This document shows, in pieces, positions 10,107 to 18,102 of a DNA stretch of 33,332 nucleotides (position 1 is its first letter; each line of letters starts with the position of its first letter). The notes below the pieces were generated by a model. That model saw nothing but the letters and a program-made list of their open reading frames with translations. It was not told the origin of the DNA and searched no databases. This stretch comes from JANOQP01 sp044227705 (GTDB taxonomy: Bacteria > Bacteroidota > Bacteroidia > Chitinophagales > Saprospiraceae): assembly GCA_044227705.1 (NCBI GenBank), contig JBGAWE010000020.1, positions 1 through 33,332 of the forward strand. The letters run 5' to 3'. The position numbers were made by a program, and so were the translations under genes.

Positions 10107-10201
10107 GGTGGGGCAAATCTGGCCGTTCTTGGCGACCCCCCCAACACCCCCCCGCCCGATGGGTTTGGGCGACCACGCCAACACCGGCCAGATTTGCCAC
10201 C
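10107..10201. promoter_or_regulatory. Mirror-image divergent promoter region between aroK and purN
   Basis: Two arms form an imperfect inverted repeat: 10107-10134 and 10176-10201, with a perfect 14-bp core GGCAAATCTGGCCG at 10112-10125 and its complement at 10185-10198. Each arm contains CAGATTTG pointing outward (10114-10121 minus, 10189-10196 plus), a near match to the -7 consensus TAnnTTTG, at the right distance from aroK and purN. The middle is C-rich. The two genes therefore appear to share a symmetrical control region. Confidence 0.6.
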
Positions 10202-10222
10202 TTTCCGGCCTGAAAATTTTGC

Positions 10223-10807
10223 ATGAAAAAACTGGCCATCCTCGCCTCCGGCGGCGGCTCCAACGCCCGGCGGATCATCGAACATTTTGAGCAAAAGGGC
10301 TGCGGCATCGAGGTCGCCCTCGTCGTCAGCAACAAAAAGGAGGCGGGCGTCCTCGGCGTCGCGCAGGAGCACGGCATCGAGTCTCTGATCATCGATCGGA
10401 AGACTTTTTTCGAGACGGAAATCCTGCTCGACGAGCTGAAAAGTTGTGAAATCGACTTCATTGCGTTGGCCGGGTTCCTCTGGCTGGTGCCTGGGTATCT
10501 GGTCGAGGCTTTTCCGAAAAGGATGCTCAACATCCACCCGGCCCTCCTACCGAAGTTCGGCGGCAAGGGGATGTGGGGCCACCACGTCCACGAAGCGGTT
10601 CGAGCGGCGGGCGAATCCGAGAGCGGTCCGACCATCCACTGGGTGACGAAAAACTACGACGAGGGCGCGGTCGTTTTTCAGGCACGCGTCGCCATCCAGC
10701 CGACCGACTCGGCCGAGGACATCGCCCGGAAAGTGCTCGAACTGGAGCACTGGCACTACCCGAAAGTGATCGAACAGGTCATGCTCGGGCAGCCGGTCGA
10801 GGGTTGA
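10223..10807 (+). CDS. purN: Phosphoribosylglycinamide formyltransferase
   Basis: Transfers a formyl group from 10-formyl-tetrahydrofolate to GAR in de novo purine synthesis. The 194-residue protein begins MKKLAILASGGGSNARRI, where the GGGSNA loop binds the GAR phosphate. It contains the catalytic Asn-His pair in MLNIHPALLPKFGGKGMWG and the aspartate in KNYDEGAVVFQ. Length is normal (about 190-210). The start is an ATG 20-25 nt downstream of the right arm of the inverted repeat shared with aroK. No other pur gene is adjacent. Confidence 0.95.
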   Translation: MKKLAILASGGGSNARRIIEHFEQKGCGIEVALVVSNKKEAGVLGVAQEHGIESLIIDRKTFFETEILLDELKSCEIDFIALAGFLWLVPGYLVEAFPKRMLNIHPALLPKFGGKGMWGHHVHEAVRAAGESESGPTIHWVTKNYDEGAVVFQARVAIQPTDSAEDIARKVLELEHWHYPKVIEQVMLGQPVEG

Positions 10808-10854
10808 GGGCGTTTCGGGTTTTTGAAAAATCAGCCCCGGCCAACCTCCCTTTT

Positions 10855-10862
10855 TAACTTTG
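10855..10862 (+). promoter_or_regulatory. -7 box (TAACTTTG) of the outer-membrane lipoprotein gene
   Basis: A perfect TAnnTTTG match, 29 bp before the ATG at 10892, and the basis for choosing that start over an in-frame ATG at 10823 that would precede the promoter. Confidence 0.55.
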
Positions 10863-10891
10863 GGAGACATTTCGCCACAATATTTCGAGAC

Positions 10892-11659
10892 ATGAAAAAT
10901 TTGCCCAGCCTCCGCGCCTTTTGCATTTTGAGTTTCTCCTTTTGCCTTTTCGCGGCCTGCAACCACTACCATTATGTGCCGAACCAGCAGAACGTCCCCG
11001 GCTTCACGGAGAAGGGCGAGTACCGCTTCGCGGTCGGCCAGAGCAACGGCCAAGACTACTCCGGCTGGGACGGGCAACTGGCCTGGGCGCCCCTGAAGCA
11101 TGTCGGCGTGATGGCGAACGGCTTCTACGCCAGCGGTGCGAAAAACGGCGAGGACGACGAAAAAGGCCACGGCTACCTCGGCGAGGCTGCCGTCGGGGTG
11201 TGGTGGCCGCTGCGCCACCAGCTCGTGGCGGAAGGCTACTACGGCTTCGGCGTCGGAAAGCTCTCGAACTCCTACTCGAACGGCCCGGTCGGGGCTGGCG
11301 TGCACAACTATGACTTGCAGCGCGGCTTCGGCCAGCTCAGCCTCACGCGCCGCATGCCGCTTATGGAGTACGGGGCGAGCCTGCGCATCACCGGCCTCTA
11401 CTTCTCAAATCTGACCATCAACGGGGCGCACATCCCAGGCACGACCGACGAGGGCTGGTTCTACCTAGCCGAGCCGAACGTCTTTGTCGGCGGGGGCGGG
11501 CAGCGGCTAAAGGTCATCTTGTCGCTGTCCCGCAGCTACGAGCTTGTCCGGGCGACGCTCGACGGGCTGGAGAACTACAACTTCGGGTTCTCGGTACAGT
11601 ACCGGTTTGGAGGGAAGGCGAACCGGTATCCGGAGGATAAAAAAGAGCAGGAGAATTGA
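10892..11659 (+). CDS. Predicted outer-membrane beta-barrel lipoprotein of unknown function
   Basis: A 255-residue protein with a lipoprotein signal (MKNLPSLRAFCILSFSFCLFAAC, lipobox L-F-A-A-C with Cys 23). The mature chain consists of alternating hydrophobic and polar strands rich in Gly, Tyr and Trp, such as GHGYLGEAAVGVWWPLR and LVAEGYYGFGVGKLS, and the barrel ends at FGFSVQYRFGG before a charged tail. This matches the style of Bacteroidota outer-membrane barrel-like proteins, but I recognise no named family. The gene is monocistronic or paired with the DinB-like gene that starts 30 bp downstream. Confidence 0.7.
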   Translation: MKNLPSLRAFCILSFSFCLFAACNHYHYVPNQQNVPGFTEKGEYRFAVGQSNGQDYSGWDGQLAWAPLKHVGVMANGFYASGAKNGEDDEKGHGYLGEAAVGVWWPLRHQLVAEGYYGFGVGKLSNSYSNGPVGAGVHNYDLQRGFGQLSLTRRMPLMEYGASLRITGLYFSNLTINGAHIPGTTDEGWFYLAEPNVFVGGGGQRLKVILSLSRSYELVRATLDGLENYNFGFSVQYRFGGKANRYPEDKKEQEN

Positions 11660-11688
11660 CCCGCGCCGCCGTTCCAAACTTTTGAAAA

Positions 11689-12258
11689 ATGGACATCCAA
11701 AAACTGCTTGCAGAGATTCGGCTCTTTCTCGTCGACGTATTTGGCGAGGTTGATGTCTGGTTCGACAAACCGGCTGACTGCCGCTCTTATCGCCCCAAAA
11801 ACGGAGGTTGGACGGTCGATGAAATCTTGGAACACATCTGCCTGACGAGCCGCTTTTTGCTCATTTTGATAGAAAAGGGGGCTGAAAAAGCCCTTCGCGC
11901 CGCCCACAAATTCGATTTAGAGAAGGAACTTGCCAACTACACCTTCCACATCGACCGGCTGGACGAAATCGGGCTTCACCGCTCGTTCGCATGGATGCGG
12001 CCCGAGCATATGGAGCCGACGGGCGAGCGCGAGCTTTCCGAGGTCAGGGCTGAAATAAAATCGCAGGTTGCCCGCTGCCTGGATGTTCTCGAACTGCTGA
12101 AAAATGGGGAGGGCATCCTTTTCAAGACGACCATGACGGTCAACGACCTTGGCAAAATCGACGTCTATCAGTACGTCTACTTTTTGGCGCAACATGGTCG
12201 GCGGCACTTGGCCCAGATGGCCAAGAACGAGGCGGAGTTCGGCTCGATAAACAGGTAG
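11689..12258 (+). CDS. DinB-like / YfiT-type four-helix metal-binding protein
   Basis: The 189-residue protein matches the DinB-like fold: an N-terminal helix, then NGGWTVDEILEHICLTSRF with the first metal-ligand histidine in E-H-I, a central helical region, and the C-terminal YVYFLAQHGRRHLAQM carrying the paired histidines H-x3-H. Members coordinate a divalent metal with these three histidines, and several act as thiol-dependent transferases; the substrate here is unknown. An intact frame and normal length suggest a functional protein. It starts 29 bp after the outer-membrane lipoprotein stop. Confidence 0.8.
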   Translation: MDIQKLLAEIRLFLVDVFGEVDVWFDKPADCRSYRPKNGGWTVDEILEHICLTSRFLLILIEKGAEKALRAAHKFDLEKELANYTFHIDRLDEIGLHRSFAWMRPEHMEPTGERELSEVRAEIKSQVARCLDVLELLKNGEGILFKTTMTVNDLGKIDVYQYVYFLAQHGRRHLAQMAKNEAEFGSINR

Positions 12259-12349
12259 CTGCTGTTTTGCCTTCGCCACATTTCCCTCATCCTTTCCAAT
12301 GACAACCTTTGCGCCCGGCCCCCGTTAAAAACCGGCTAATCCACTGACA

Positions 12350-14328
12350 ATGAGATACTTTCTTATTCTTTTTTCCCTCACTTGTTTTCAAAAAGTCCTA
12401 GTCGGACAGGACTTCAACCAGCTCCTCAAGACCGCCGAGCGGCTCGAAAAGGACGGCAAGCTGGCCGACGCCGCCGACTATTTCGAGAGCGCGTGGAGAG
12501 CTAAAACCTCCCGCGTCGACCTCGCCTTCCGGGCGGGCGAGTGCTTTTACGCCGTGAAAAACTACCACCGCGCAGCCGAGGCTTATCGGCTTGTGGCGGG
12601 GCGCGACAAGGAGTTCGAACTGGTCACGCTCAAGTTCGCCCGCGCGCTCAAGCAGGACGGGCGGTACGAGGAGGCGATGAAAGTCTTCAAACAGTTCGAG
12701 GCCGGCTATCTCGGAAAGGACCGGCCGCAAGTCGTCACCATCTGCGAAAACGACATCAAAGGCTGCCAGCTCGGCATCGACCTCGCCACCGGCCGCGAGC
12801 CGAACGAGCTGCCTGTCGAGCTTTCGCACCTGCCCGACCATGTGAACACGCCGGAGAACGAGTTCGCGCCGCTGCCCTTCGGCGACGACGTGCTCTATTT
12901 TTCGAGCACCGTGAGCGGCGCGGCCAAAATCTACCGGACGACGCGCATTGACGGGCAGTGGGTTCAATCGACCGGCTTGAAGGATTTCCCGGTCATCGAG
13001 GAGGCGCACTTTGGGAACGGCGTCCTCGCTCCCGACGGCAAGCGGTTCTATTTTACGCAGTGCGAAAACTTCGGCTTCGGCAACGGCCTTTGGGCAAAGT
13101 GCCAGATTTACTTCACGAAAAGGGAGGCCTCCGGCTGGTCGAAGCCCGAGCCGCTCCGCGAGTACATCAACGCGCCGGGCGCGACGACGACGCAGCCCTT
13201 CGTCGTCCACGACCGGGGCATCGAGTACCTCTTTTTCGCCTCCGACCGCCCGGGCGGCGAGGGCGGCATGGACCTGTGGATGTGCCAGCGGGTGCTCGAC
13301 GGGTCGGAGGACATCGACTTCAGCTACCCTTCCAACCTCGGGCCGAAGGTCAACACGGCGGGCGACGAGATAACGCCCTTTTTCGACCCGGCTTCGCAGA
13401 CGCTCTACTTCTCGTCGAACGGGCTGGTCAGCCTCGGCGGCTTCGACATCCAGAAGAGCGTCCGCGCGGGCACCAAATGGACGCGGCCCGAGAACATGGG
13501 CATCCCCTTCAACTCTAACTGCGACGACTTCTCGTTCGCCCTTAAAAAATCGGGCAACGGCGGCTTCATCGTCTCGAACCGCCTTTTCGGATTGGAAAAA
13601 ACAAGCTCCTCGGACGAGGACATCTTCGAGTTCGCGCCGAAGGCCAGCCGCCTGTTCATCTCCGGCCGCGTGCTCGACGCGGCGACGGAAAGGCCGCTCT
13701 CCGATTGCCTCGTCGCCCTCTATGAAATCGTGCCGGGCGGCGACTCGCGGCTCCTGCAAGTGCGGCCGACGGAGGACGGCACCTTCAAATTTCCAGCCCT
13801 GCCGGGAAAGAAATACGAGCTGGAAGCCTCAAAGGACGGCTTTGAAACCGCGATTGGAAAAGCCGGTTCGAGCGACGACGGGGGGCAAGGCAGTTATGAA
13901 ATCGACTTCCGCATCGCCGCGCAGACCGTCGGCATCCAGCAGCCGGGCGAGGGCGCAACAGCCTCTGTTTCAACCAATTACGAAGGGATGGGGCAGGAGA
14001 AGCCCCTCAAGTCCTCGCCCAAAAAATCGACGGTGAAAGCCGCACCCGGCTCGCCGCAACCGGTTCAGGCCGCGCCACCCGGCTCGGTTTTTTACCGGAT
14101 TCAAATCCTTTCGACAGACAAAAAAGGGGGAGGAGGGAGCCGGCCATCTCCGAGGCCCGGACGCTGGGCGAAATCACCTCCGAGTGGAACGAGCAGAAGC
14201 GTGTTTACCGCCACCTTTTGGGCGACTTCGCCGACCGGACCATCGCGCTCGACGTGCTGCGCAAGGCGAAGGCAAACGGGTACCCGCAGGCGTGTTTGGT
14301 GAAGTATGTGGACGGGAAGCGGCAGTAG
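12350..14328 (+). CDS. PorE-like envelope protein: TPR, PD40 beta-propeller, carboxypeptidase-like domain and SPOR domain (one frameshift)
   Basis: A large secreted or periplasmic protein. The signal peptide (MRYFLILFSLTCFQKVLVGQ) is followed by TPR-like helices (about 20-150), a PD40/WD-type propeller (about 155-430, repeats such as EITPFFDPASQTLYFSSNG), a carboxypeptidase-regulatory-like domain (about 432-530, FISGRVLDAATERPLSDCLV), a Pro/Lys linker and a SPOR peptidoglycan-binding domain. The frame is lost inside SPOR at an A6G5 run (about 14114-14131). The first part ends artificially at 14302. The true end, one base back, reads RVYRHLLGDFADRTIALDVL...ACLVKYVDGKRQ to the TAG at 14328. The span is 659 codons plus two bases, consistent with one missing base. 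T9SS protein PorE has the same first three domains but ends in OmpA-C; the SPOR ending is the oddity. The 12304-12311 sequence AACCTTTG could be its -7 box. Confidence 0.82.
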
Positions 14329-14350
14329 CGACGCCAATCGGGGCAAAAAG

Positions 14351-14386
14351 AAAAGGCAGAAGCGGTCGTCCCGCTCCTGCCTTTTT
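14351..14386. terminator. Bidirectional terminator between the convergent SPOR-protein and LysM genes
   Basis: AAAAGGCAG-A-AGCGG pairs with CCGCT-C-CTGCCTTTTT around a short TCGT-like loop. It lies 22 bp after one stop codon and 20 bp after the other, with A and T runs on both sides. Confidence 0.8.
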
Positions 14387-14406
14387 CAATTTCATCGATT
14401 GTCTTC

Positions 14407-14778
14407 TCAAACAACCGGAATCGTCAGCACCTGCCCGACCTCGATCTCGTCCGGGTTGGAGAGCTGGTCGCGGTTGGCGGCGAAGATTTCCTTGTACTTC
14501 ATCAGGTCGCCGTAGTAGTGCTTGGCGATTTTCGACAGACTCTCGCCCTTCTCGACCGTGTGGACGGCCAGCGTGTTGGGGTTGGCCACCTGAATGTCGG
14601 CGATGAGATCGGACGGGTTGGCGCCGCCGGCGGACTTGAACATGTCCCATACCCGGTCCTTGTCGCTGACGGTCTGGACGGTGCCCCAAACTTTGAGGGT
14701 CCCGTTCTCTTCGACGACGCGGGCGGCGTCGAGGTTGGCGGCGTCGAGCGCGCGCTGGTACTTTGCTTGAACTGACAT
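14407..14778 (-). CDS. BON and LysM domain protein (Kbp/YgaU-like)
   Basis: A 123-residue protein with a BON-like domain (about 10-68, LDAARVVEENGTLKVWGTV) followed by a LysM domain (about 72-122, HTVEKGESLSKIAKHYYGD ... EIEVGQVLTIPVV). This is the architecture of E. coli Kbp (YgaU), a small soluble K+-binding protein, although LysM also binds peptidoglycan. No signal peptide is visible, as in Kbp. Length is close to the family (about 120-150). The start ATG at 14778 lies 38 bp downstream of a TACTTTCG box. It is convergent with the SPOR protein and shares its terminator. The potassium role is inferred from architecture only. Confidence 0.85.
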   Translation of the reverse strand: MSVQAKYQRALDAANLDAARVVEENGTLKVWGTVQTVSDKDRVWDMFKSAGGANPSDLIADIQVANPNTLAVHTVEKGESLSKIAKHYYGDLMKYKEIFAANRDQLSNPDEIEVGQVLTIPVV

Positions 14779-14816
14779 AGCTTTTACTGTTTTGGTTGGT
14801 GAAAGTATTTCGGCGG

Positions 14817-14824
14817 CGAAAGTA
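14817..14824 (-). promoter_or_regulatory. -7 box (TACTTTCG, minus strand) of the BON-LysM gene
   Basis: On the minus strand the bases read TACTTTCG, the window's recurring TAnnTTCG variant, 38 bp before the ATG at 14778. Confidence 0.5.
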
Positions 14825-14889
14825 GAAGCGTCTCCCGGTCGCCGGCCGGCTCTCTCCCTTATTTTCGAGGCATTTGGAATGTTGGGCGA

Positions 14890-16233
14890 CTACAGTTTTA
14901 CGAACAACCCCTTGCTGTTGCCGATGAGCAGCCGCTCCTTTTTTGTGCGGTAGAAGACCTCGGGGATTTCCGAGGTGCCGGTGTTGACCTGCGTGTACGT
15001 CCCATTGCCCGACCCGGTATAGATGCCGAGGCTGCCCGATGGGCCGTAGAGGTCGACCCAGTTCTCCGTTCCGAAGCATTGAAGAAAGGAGACGAACTGC
15101 GTGTTCGAGGGGTTGTTGACGAAGTTCTTGGATGTTCCTGCCCCCGTCGTCGGGTTGTAGACCATCAGCTTTGCGCTGTTCTTGTAGAGGTAGACGAGGT
15201 TGCCTTCGCCATTGACCGTCATCTCGCTGGCCGGGAAGGCCATGACGTTGCTCGGCACGCTTACGGTCGACCATGTCGCTCCCTTGTCGGTCGAGTAGGC
15301 CATTCGGGTGTTGTTGGAGTCCCAGAGCCACCACTTGTCGTTGGAGGTCTCGACGATGCGGTCGAAGATGCCGAACGAGAAGCCGCCGACCACAACCTGT
15401 TCCCAAGACGAGGCGCCGTTGTCGGTGCGGAAAATGGCGCTCTGCCCCACGTCGCTGACCATGACGACGTTGCCGCGCACGAAAATCTCGCTGGGCTGCG
15501 AGAAGAAAATGTTGCTCCCGCTGAAGTTCGACCACGTCTGCCCCCGGTCAGTGGACTTGAAGATGCCGTTGGAGAATATGGCCATGTACCACTCGCCGCT
15601 CGTGCCGACGGAGAAGCCCGAGATGAACTGGCTGGGCGGCCCGAACGGCGTGTTCACAGCTGCCCAGTCGACGCCGTCGTTGGTGGAGACGAAGACGTTG
15701 TTGTTGTTGAGCACAAAGAGGTCGTCGCCAAACTCCATGAACTCCGTGTTGAATCGCGTGAAGCCGAAGTTGAGCGGCCCGAAACCGCAGGCCTGCGTCC
15801 AGCCGCCGATGGCCTCTGCCGTGGCGTGGACGGTCAGCTCGCCCAGCTTTGGGCAGGTCCCGGCGGTCAGTTCGCCCTGATCGCAGCCGGGGGAGCCGAG
15901 GGTCAGCTTCATCTCTTGGGCGCCGAGGCAGCCGAGCGTCCATTTCAGCTTGACCTTGCCCGTCGCGTCTGTCGAGGTGATCTTTGTGGAAAAAGCGGAC
16001 GCCATTTCCGGCACCGCGAAGCCGCTGTTCGGCTCGAACGTGATGGGCGCGCTGAAGAACGGCTTTCCGTCCTGCAAGACTTGCACGATGATGTCGCCGT
16101 CAAGCTCTGCGTTGGGCAGCCCCGTTTGGTTGTCGCCAGCGAGCAGGACGAGCTGGAACGACGACTCTTTGAACTCCTTTTTGCAGGAGAGGGCGAGCAG
16201 GAGGACTGGCAGCAGGAAGGTGAGCTTTTTCAT
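14890..16233 (-). CDS. Lipoprotein with Ig-like N-terminal part and Asp-box (BNR) beta-propeller
   Basis: A 447-residue surface or periplasmic lipoprotein. From the ATG at 16233, MKKLTFLLPVLLLALSC gives a lipobox with Cys 17, followed by KKEFKE. Residues about 25-150 resemble an Ig-like/Big-type domain with four cysteines (LGCLGAQ, GSPGCDQG, GTCPKLG, QACGFG). The rest is a propeller with at least four Asp-box repeats of the S-x-D-x-G-x-x-W type: STNDGVDW, STDRGQTW, TDNGASSW and STDKGATW. Asp boxes occur in sialidases, Ycf48 and many Bacteroidota surface proteins; no sialidase catalytic arginine triad is evident, so I do not call an enzyme. It is divergent from the photolyase. Confidence 0.75.
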   Translation of the reverse strand: MKKLTFLLPVLLLALSCKKEFKESSFQLVLLAGDNQTGLPNAELDGDIIVQVLQDGKPFFSAPITFEPNSGFAVPEMASAFSTKITSTDATGKVKLKWTLGCLGAQEMKLTLGSPGCDQGELTAGTCPKLGELTVHATAEAIGGWTQACGFGPLNFGFTRFNTEFMEFGDDLFVLNNNNVFVSTNDGVDWAAVNTPFGPPSQFISGFSVGTSGEWYMAIFSNGIFKSTDRGQTWSNFSGSNIFFSQPSEIFVRGNVVMVSDVGQSAIFRTDNGASSWEQVVVGGFSFGIFDRIVETSNDKWWLWDSNNTRMAYSTDKGATWSTVSVPSNVMAFPASEMTVNGEGNLVYLYKNSAKLMVYNPTTGAGTSKNFVNNPSNTQFVSFLQCFGTENWVDLYGPSGSLGIYTGSGNGTYTQVNTGTSEIPEVFYRTKKERLLIGNSKGLFVKL

Positions 16234-16275
16234 GGAATACCTGGTTTGATATGGAACGTCGGCTGTGATTTCAGG

Positions 16276-16284
16276 CGAAAAGTA
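16276..16284 (-). promoter_or_regulatory. Probable -7 box (TACTTTTCG, minus strand) of the Asp-box lipoprotein gene
   Basis: A nine-base version of the TAnnTTnG box on the minus strand, 42 bp before the ATG at 16233. Confidence 0.4.
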
Positions 16285-16381
16285 GACAGCCTGCCGCCGC
16301 CCGCTGCTCGATTTTTTGCTTTTGCCAACATTGGGCAGAATTGCGGCACCGCCCCGCACCTTCGCCCGAAACCGTCCGACC

Positions 16382-17684
16382 ATGTCCGAACTCACCCTCT
16401 TCTGGTTCCGCCGCGACCTGCGCCTCGACGACAACGCGGGCCTCTACCACGCCCTCCGTGCAGGGCGGCCGGTGCTGCCGGTCTTCATCTTCGACACCAA
16501 CATCCTCGACGAGCTTCCCCGCGACGACGCCCGCGTCTCCTTCCTCCAAAAGACCGTCGCGGAGCTGAACGACCGCCTCGCCTCCCTCGGCTCGACGCTG
16601 GCTGTTTTCCACGGGAAGCCGCTCGAGGTCTGGCCCGAGATTTTGAAAAAACACCCCGTCGCCGAGGTCTGCACCAACCATGACTTTGAACCCTACGCCA
16701 CCGAGCGGGACGGCAAATTGCTGCAGTTTTTTTCTGACAAAAACATCGGTTTCAGGACCTTCAAAGACCATGTGATTTTTGAAAAGGACGAAATCTTGAA
16801 AGATGACGGGAAACCCTACACTGTCTTCACGCCGTACTCGCGCCGCTGGCTGGAAAAGCTCCAAACGCGCATGGTTTTGAGCGAAAACATCGACATGCAG
16901 CCCGAAACCGGCTCATTCTACCTGAAAAGCTACCCGAACCACCGCTACTTCCACAACTTCTTCCAGACCCCGAAACTGCCAACGCTGACGCTCGCCGAGC
17001 TGGGCTTCGTTCCGTCGTCGATTGAAATACCGCCCGCGACGGTCGCCCGTTCTTTGGTGAAAAATTATGACAAGACGCGCGATTTCCCTGGCCTCGATGT
17101 GACCTCAAAACTGGGCGTCCATTTCCGCTTCGGGACGATTTCCATCCGCGAAAAGGCCCGTGCCGCGCAAGCCCTCAACAAGACTTTTTTGAACGAGCTT
17201 ATCTGGCGCGACTTCTATTCGCAGATTCTGGCGCACTTCCCGCGCGTCGTCGGCGCGTGCCGGCATGCGGCAGCGGGCGGCGACGGGCTACATGCACAAC
17301 CGCGTCCGCATGGTCGCGGCGAGCTTCCTGACGAAGCACCTGCTCATCGACTGGCGGCTCGGCGAGGCCCATTTCGCCGAAAAGCTCCTCGACTTCGACC
17401 TCGCCTCCAACAACGGCGGCTGGCAGTGGACGGCCGGTTGCGGCACCGACGCGGCGCCTTATTTCCGCGTCTTCAACCCGGCCGAGCAGCTTCGAAAGTT
17501 CGACCCCGACCTTGTCTATGTGAAACGTTGGGTGCCCGAGTTCGGGACGGCGGACTACCCCGAGCCGATGGTCGATCACGCCTTCGCGCGCGAGCGGTGT
17601 CTGGCCGCGTACAAGGTGGCGCTCGACGGAGGGGTCAGCCCAAAATCTGGGCCGAGTGGTTCTTCGAATCTACTTTTTGGATGA
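16382..17684 (+). pseudogene. phrB: Deoxyribodipyrimidine photolyase, broken by internal deletion and frame change
   Basis: Cryptochrome/photolyase family, which repairs cyclobutane pyrimidine dimers using light and FAD. The N-terminal antenna domain (MSELTLFWFRRDLRLDDNAG) and the FAD domain start are intact up to LIWRDFYSQILAHFPRVVG (about 17250). The frame then fails. One base over it resumes at about 17260 with AGMRQRAATGYMHNRVRMVA, followed by NNGGWQWTAG and DAAPYFRVFNPAEQ. In relatives roughly 30-35 residues, including the conserved W..G.TGYPIVD segment, lie between these two points. Here they are missing, so this is a deletion of about 95 bp (3n+2), not a simple base error. The tail also runs about 50 bp into the 3' end of the convergent bcp gene, so the native stop may be lost. 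Non-functional as read, unless the assembly dropped the segment. Confidence 0.85.
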
Positions 17685-18102
17685 CGCGCTCGATGCGCCC
17701 TTCCTCGTCAACCAAAAAGGTCGTGCGGTGGATGCCGTCGAAGGTTCGGCCCATGAACTTCTTCGGGCCGAAAACGCCGTAGTCGCGGGCCATTTTCAAA
17801 TCAAAATCGGCCAAAAGCTGATAGGGCAGGCTGTGCTTTGCCCGAAAGTTGGCGTGCTTGCGCGGCGTGTCGGGGCTGACGCCGAGGATGTCGAAGCCCG
17901 CTTTTTTCAGCTCAAAATAGCCGTCGCGCAGGTTGCACGACTCGGCGGTGCAGGTCGGTGTGTTGTCTGCCGGGTAGAAGAACAGGACAAACCGTCGACC
18001 AAGGAACTCGCCCAACGTGCGGACGCGGCCCGTCTCGTCGGGGCAGGCGAAGTCGGGCGCCGGGTCGCCGGGCTGGAGGAAGTGGAGCATTTTTTCGGCC
18101 AT
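17635..18102 (-). CDS. bcp: Thiol peroxidase of the Bcp/PrxQ family
   Basis: A cytoplasmic peroxiredoxin that reduces hydroperoxides using thioredoxin. The 155-residue protein has the thioredoxin fold signature FYPADNTPTCTAESCNLRD: the peroxidatic cysteine in T-P-T-C and the resolving cysteine five residues on (C-x4-C), the PrxQ arrangement. PDFACPDETGRVRTL near the start and ARDYGVFG...HRTTFLVDEEGRI also fit. Its ATG at 18102 overlaps the thrS stop (TGATG), so it is probably translated by coupling from the thrS mRNA. A TTG one codon earlier is less likely. Its 3' end collides with the broken photolyase. Confidence 0.93.
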   Translation of the reverse strand: MAEKMLHFLQPGDPAPDFACPDETGRVRTLGEFLGRRFVLFFYPADNTPTCTAESCNLRDGYFELKKAGFDILGVSPDTPRKHANFRAKHSLPYQLLADFDLKMARDYGVFGPKKFMGRTFDGIHRTTFLVDEEGRIERVIQKVDSKNHSAQILG

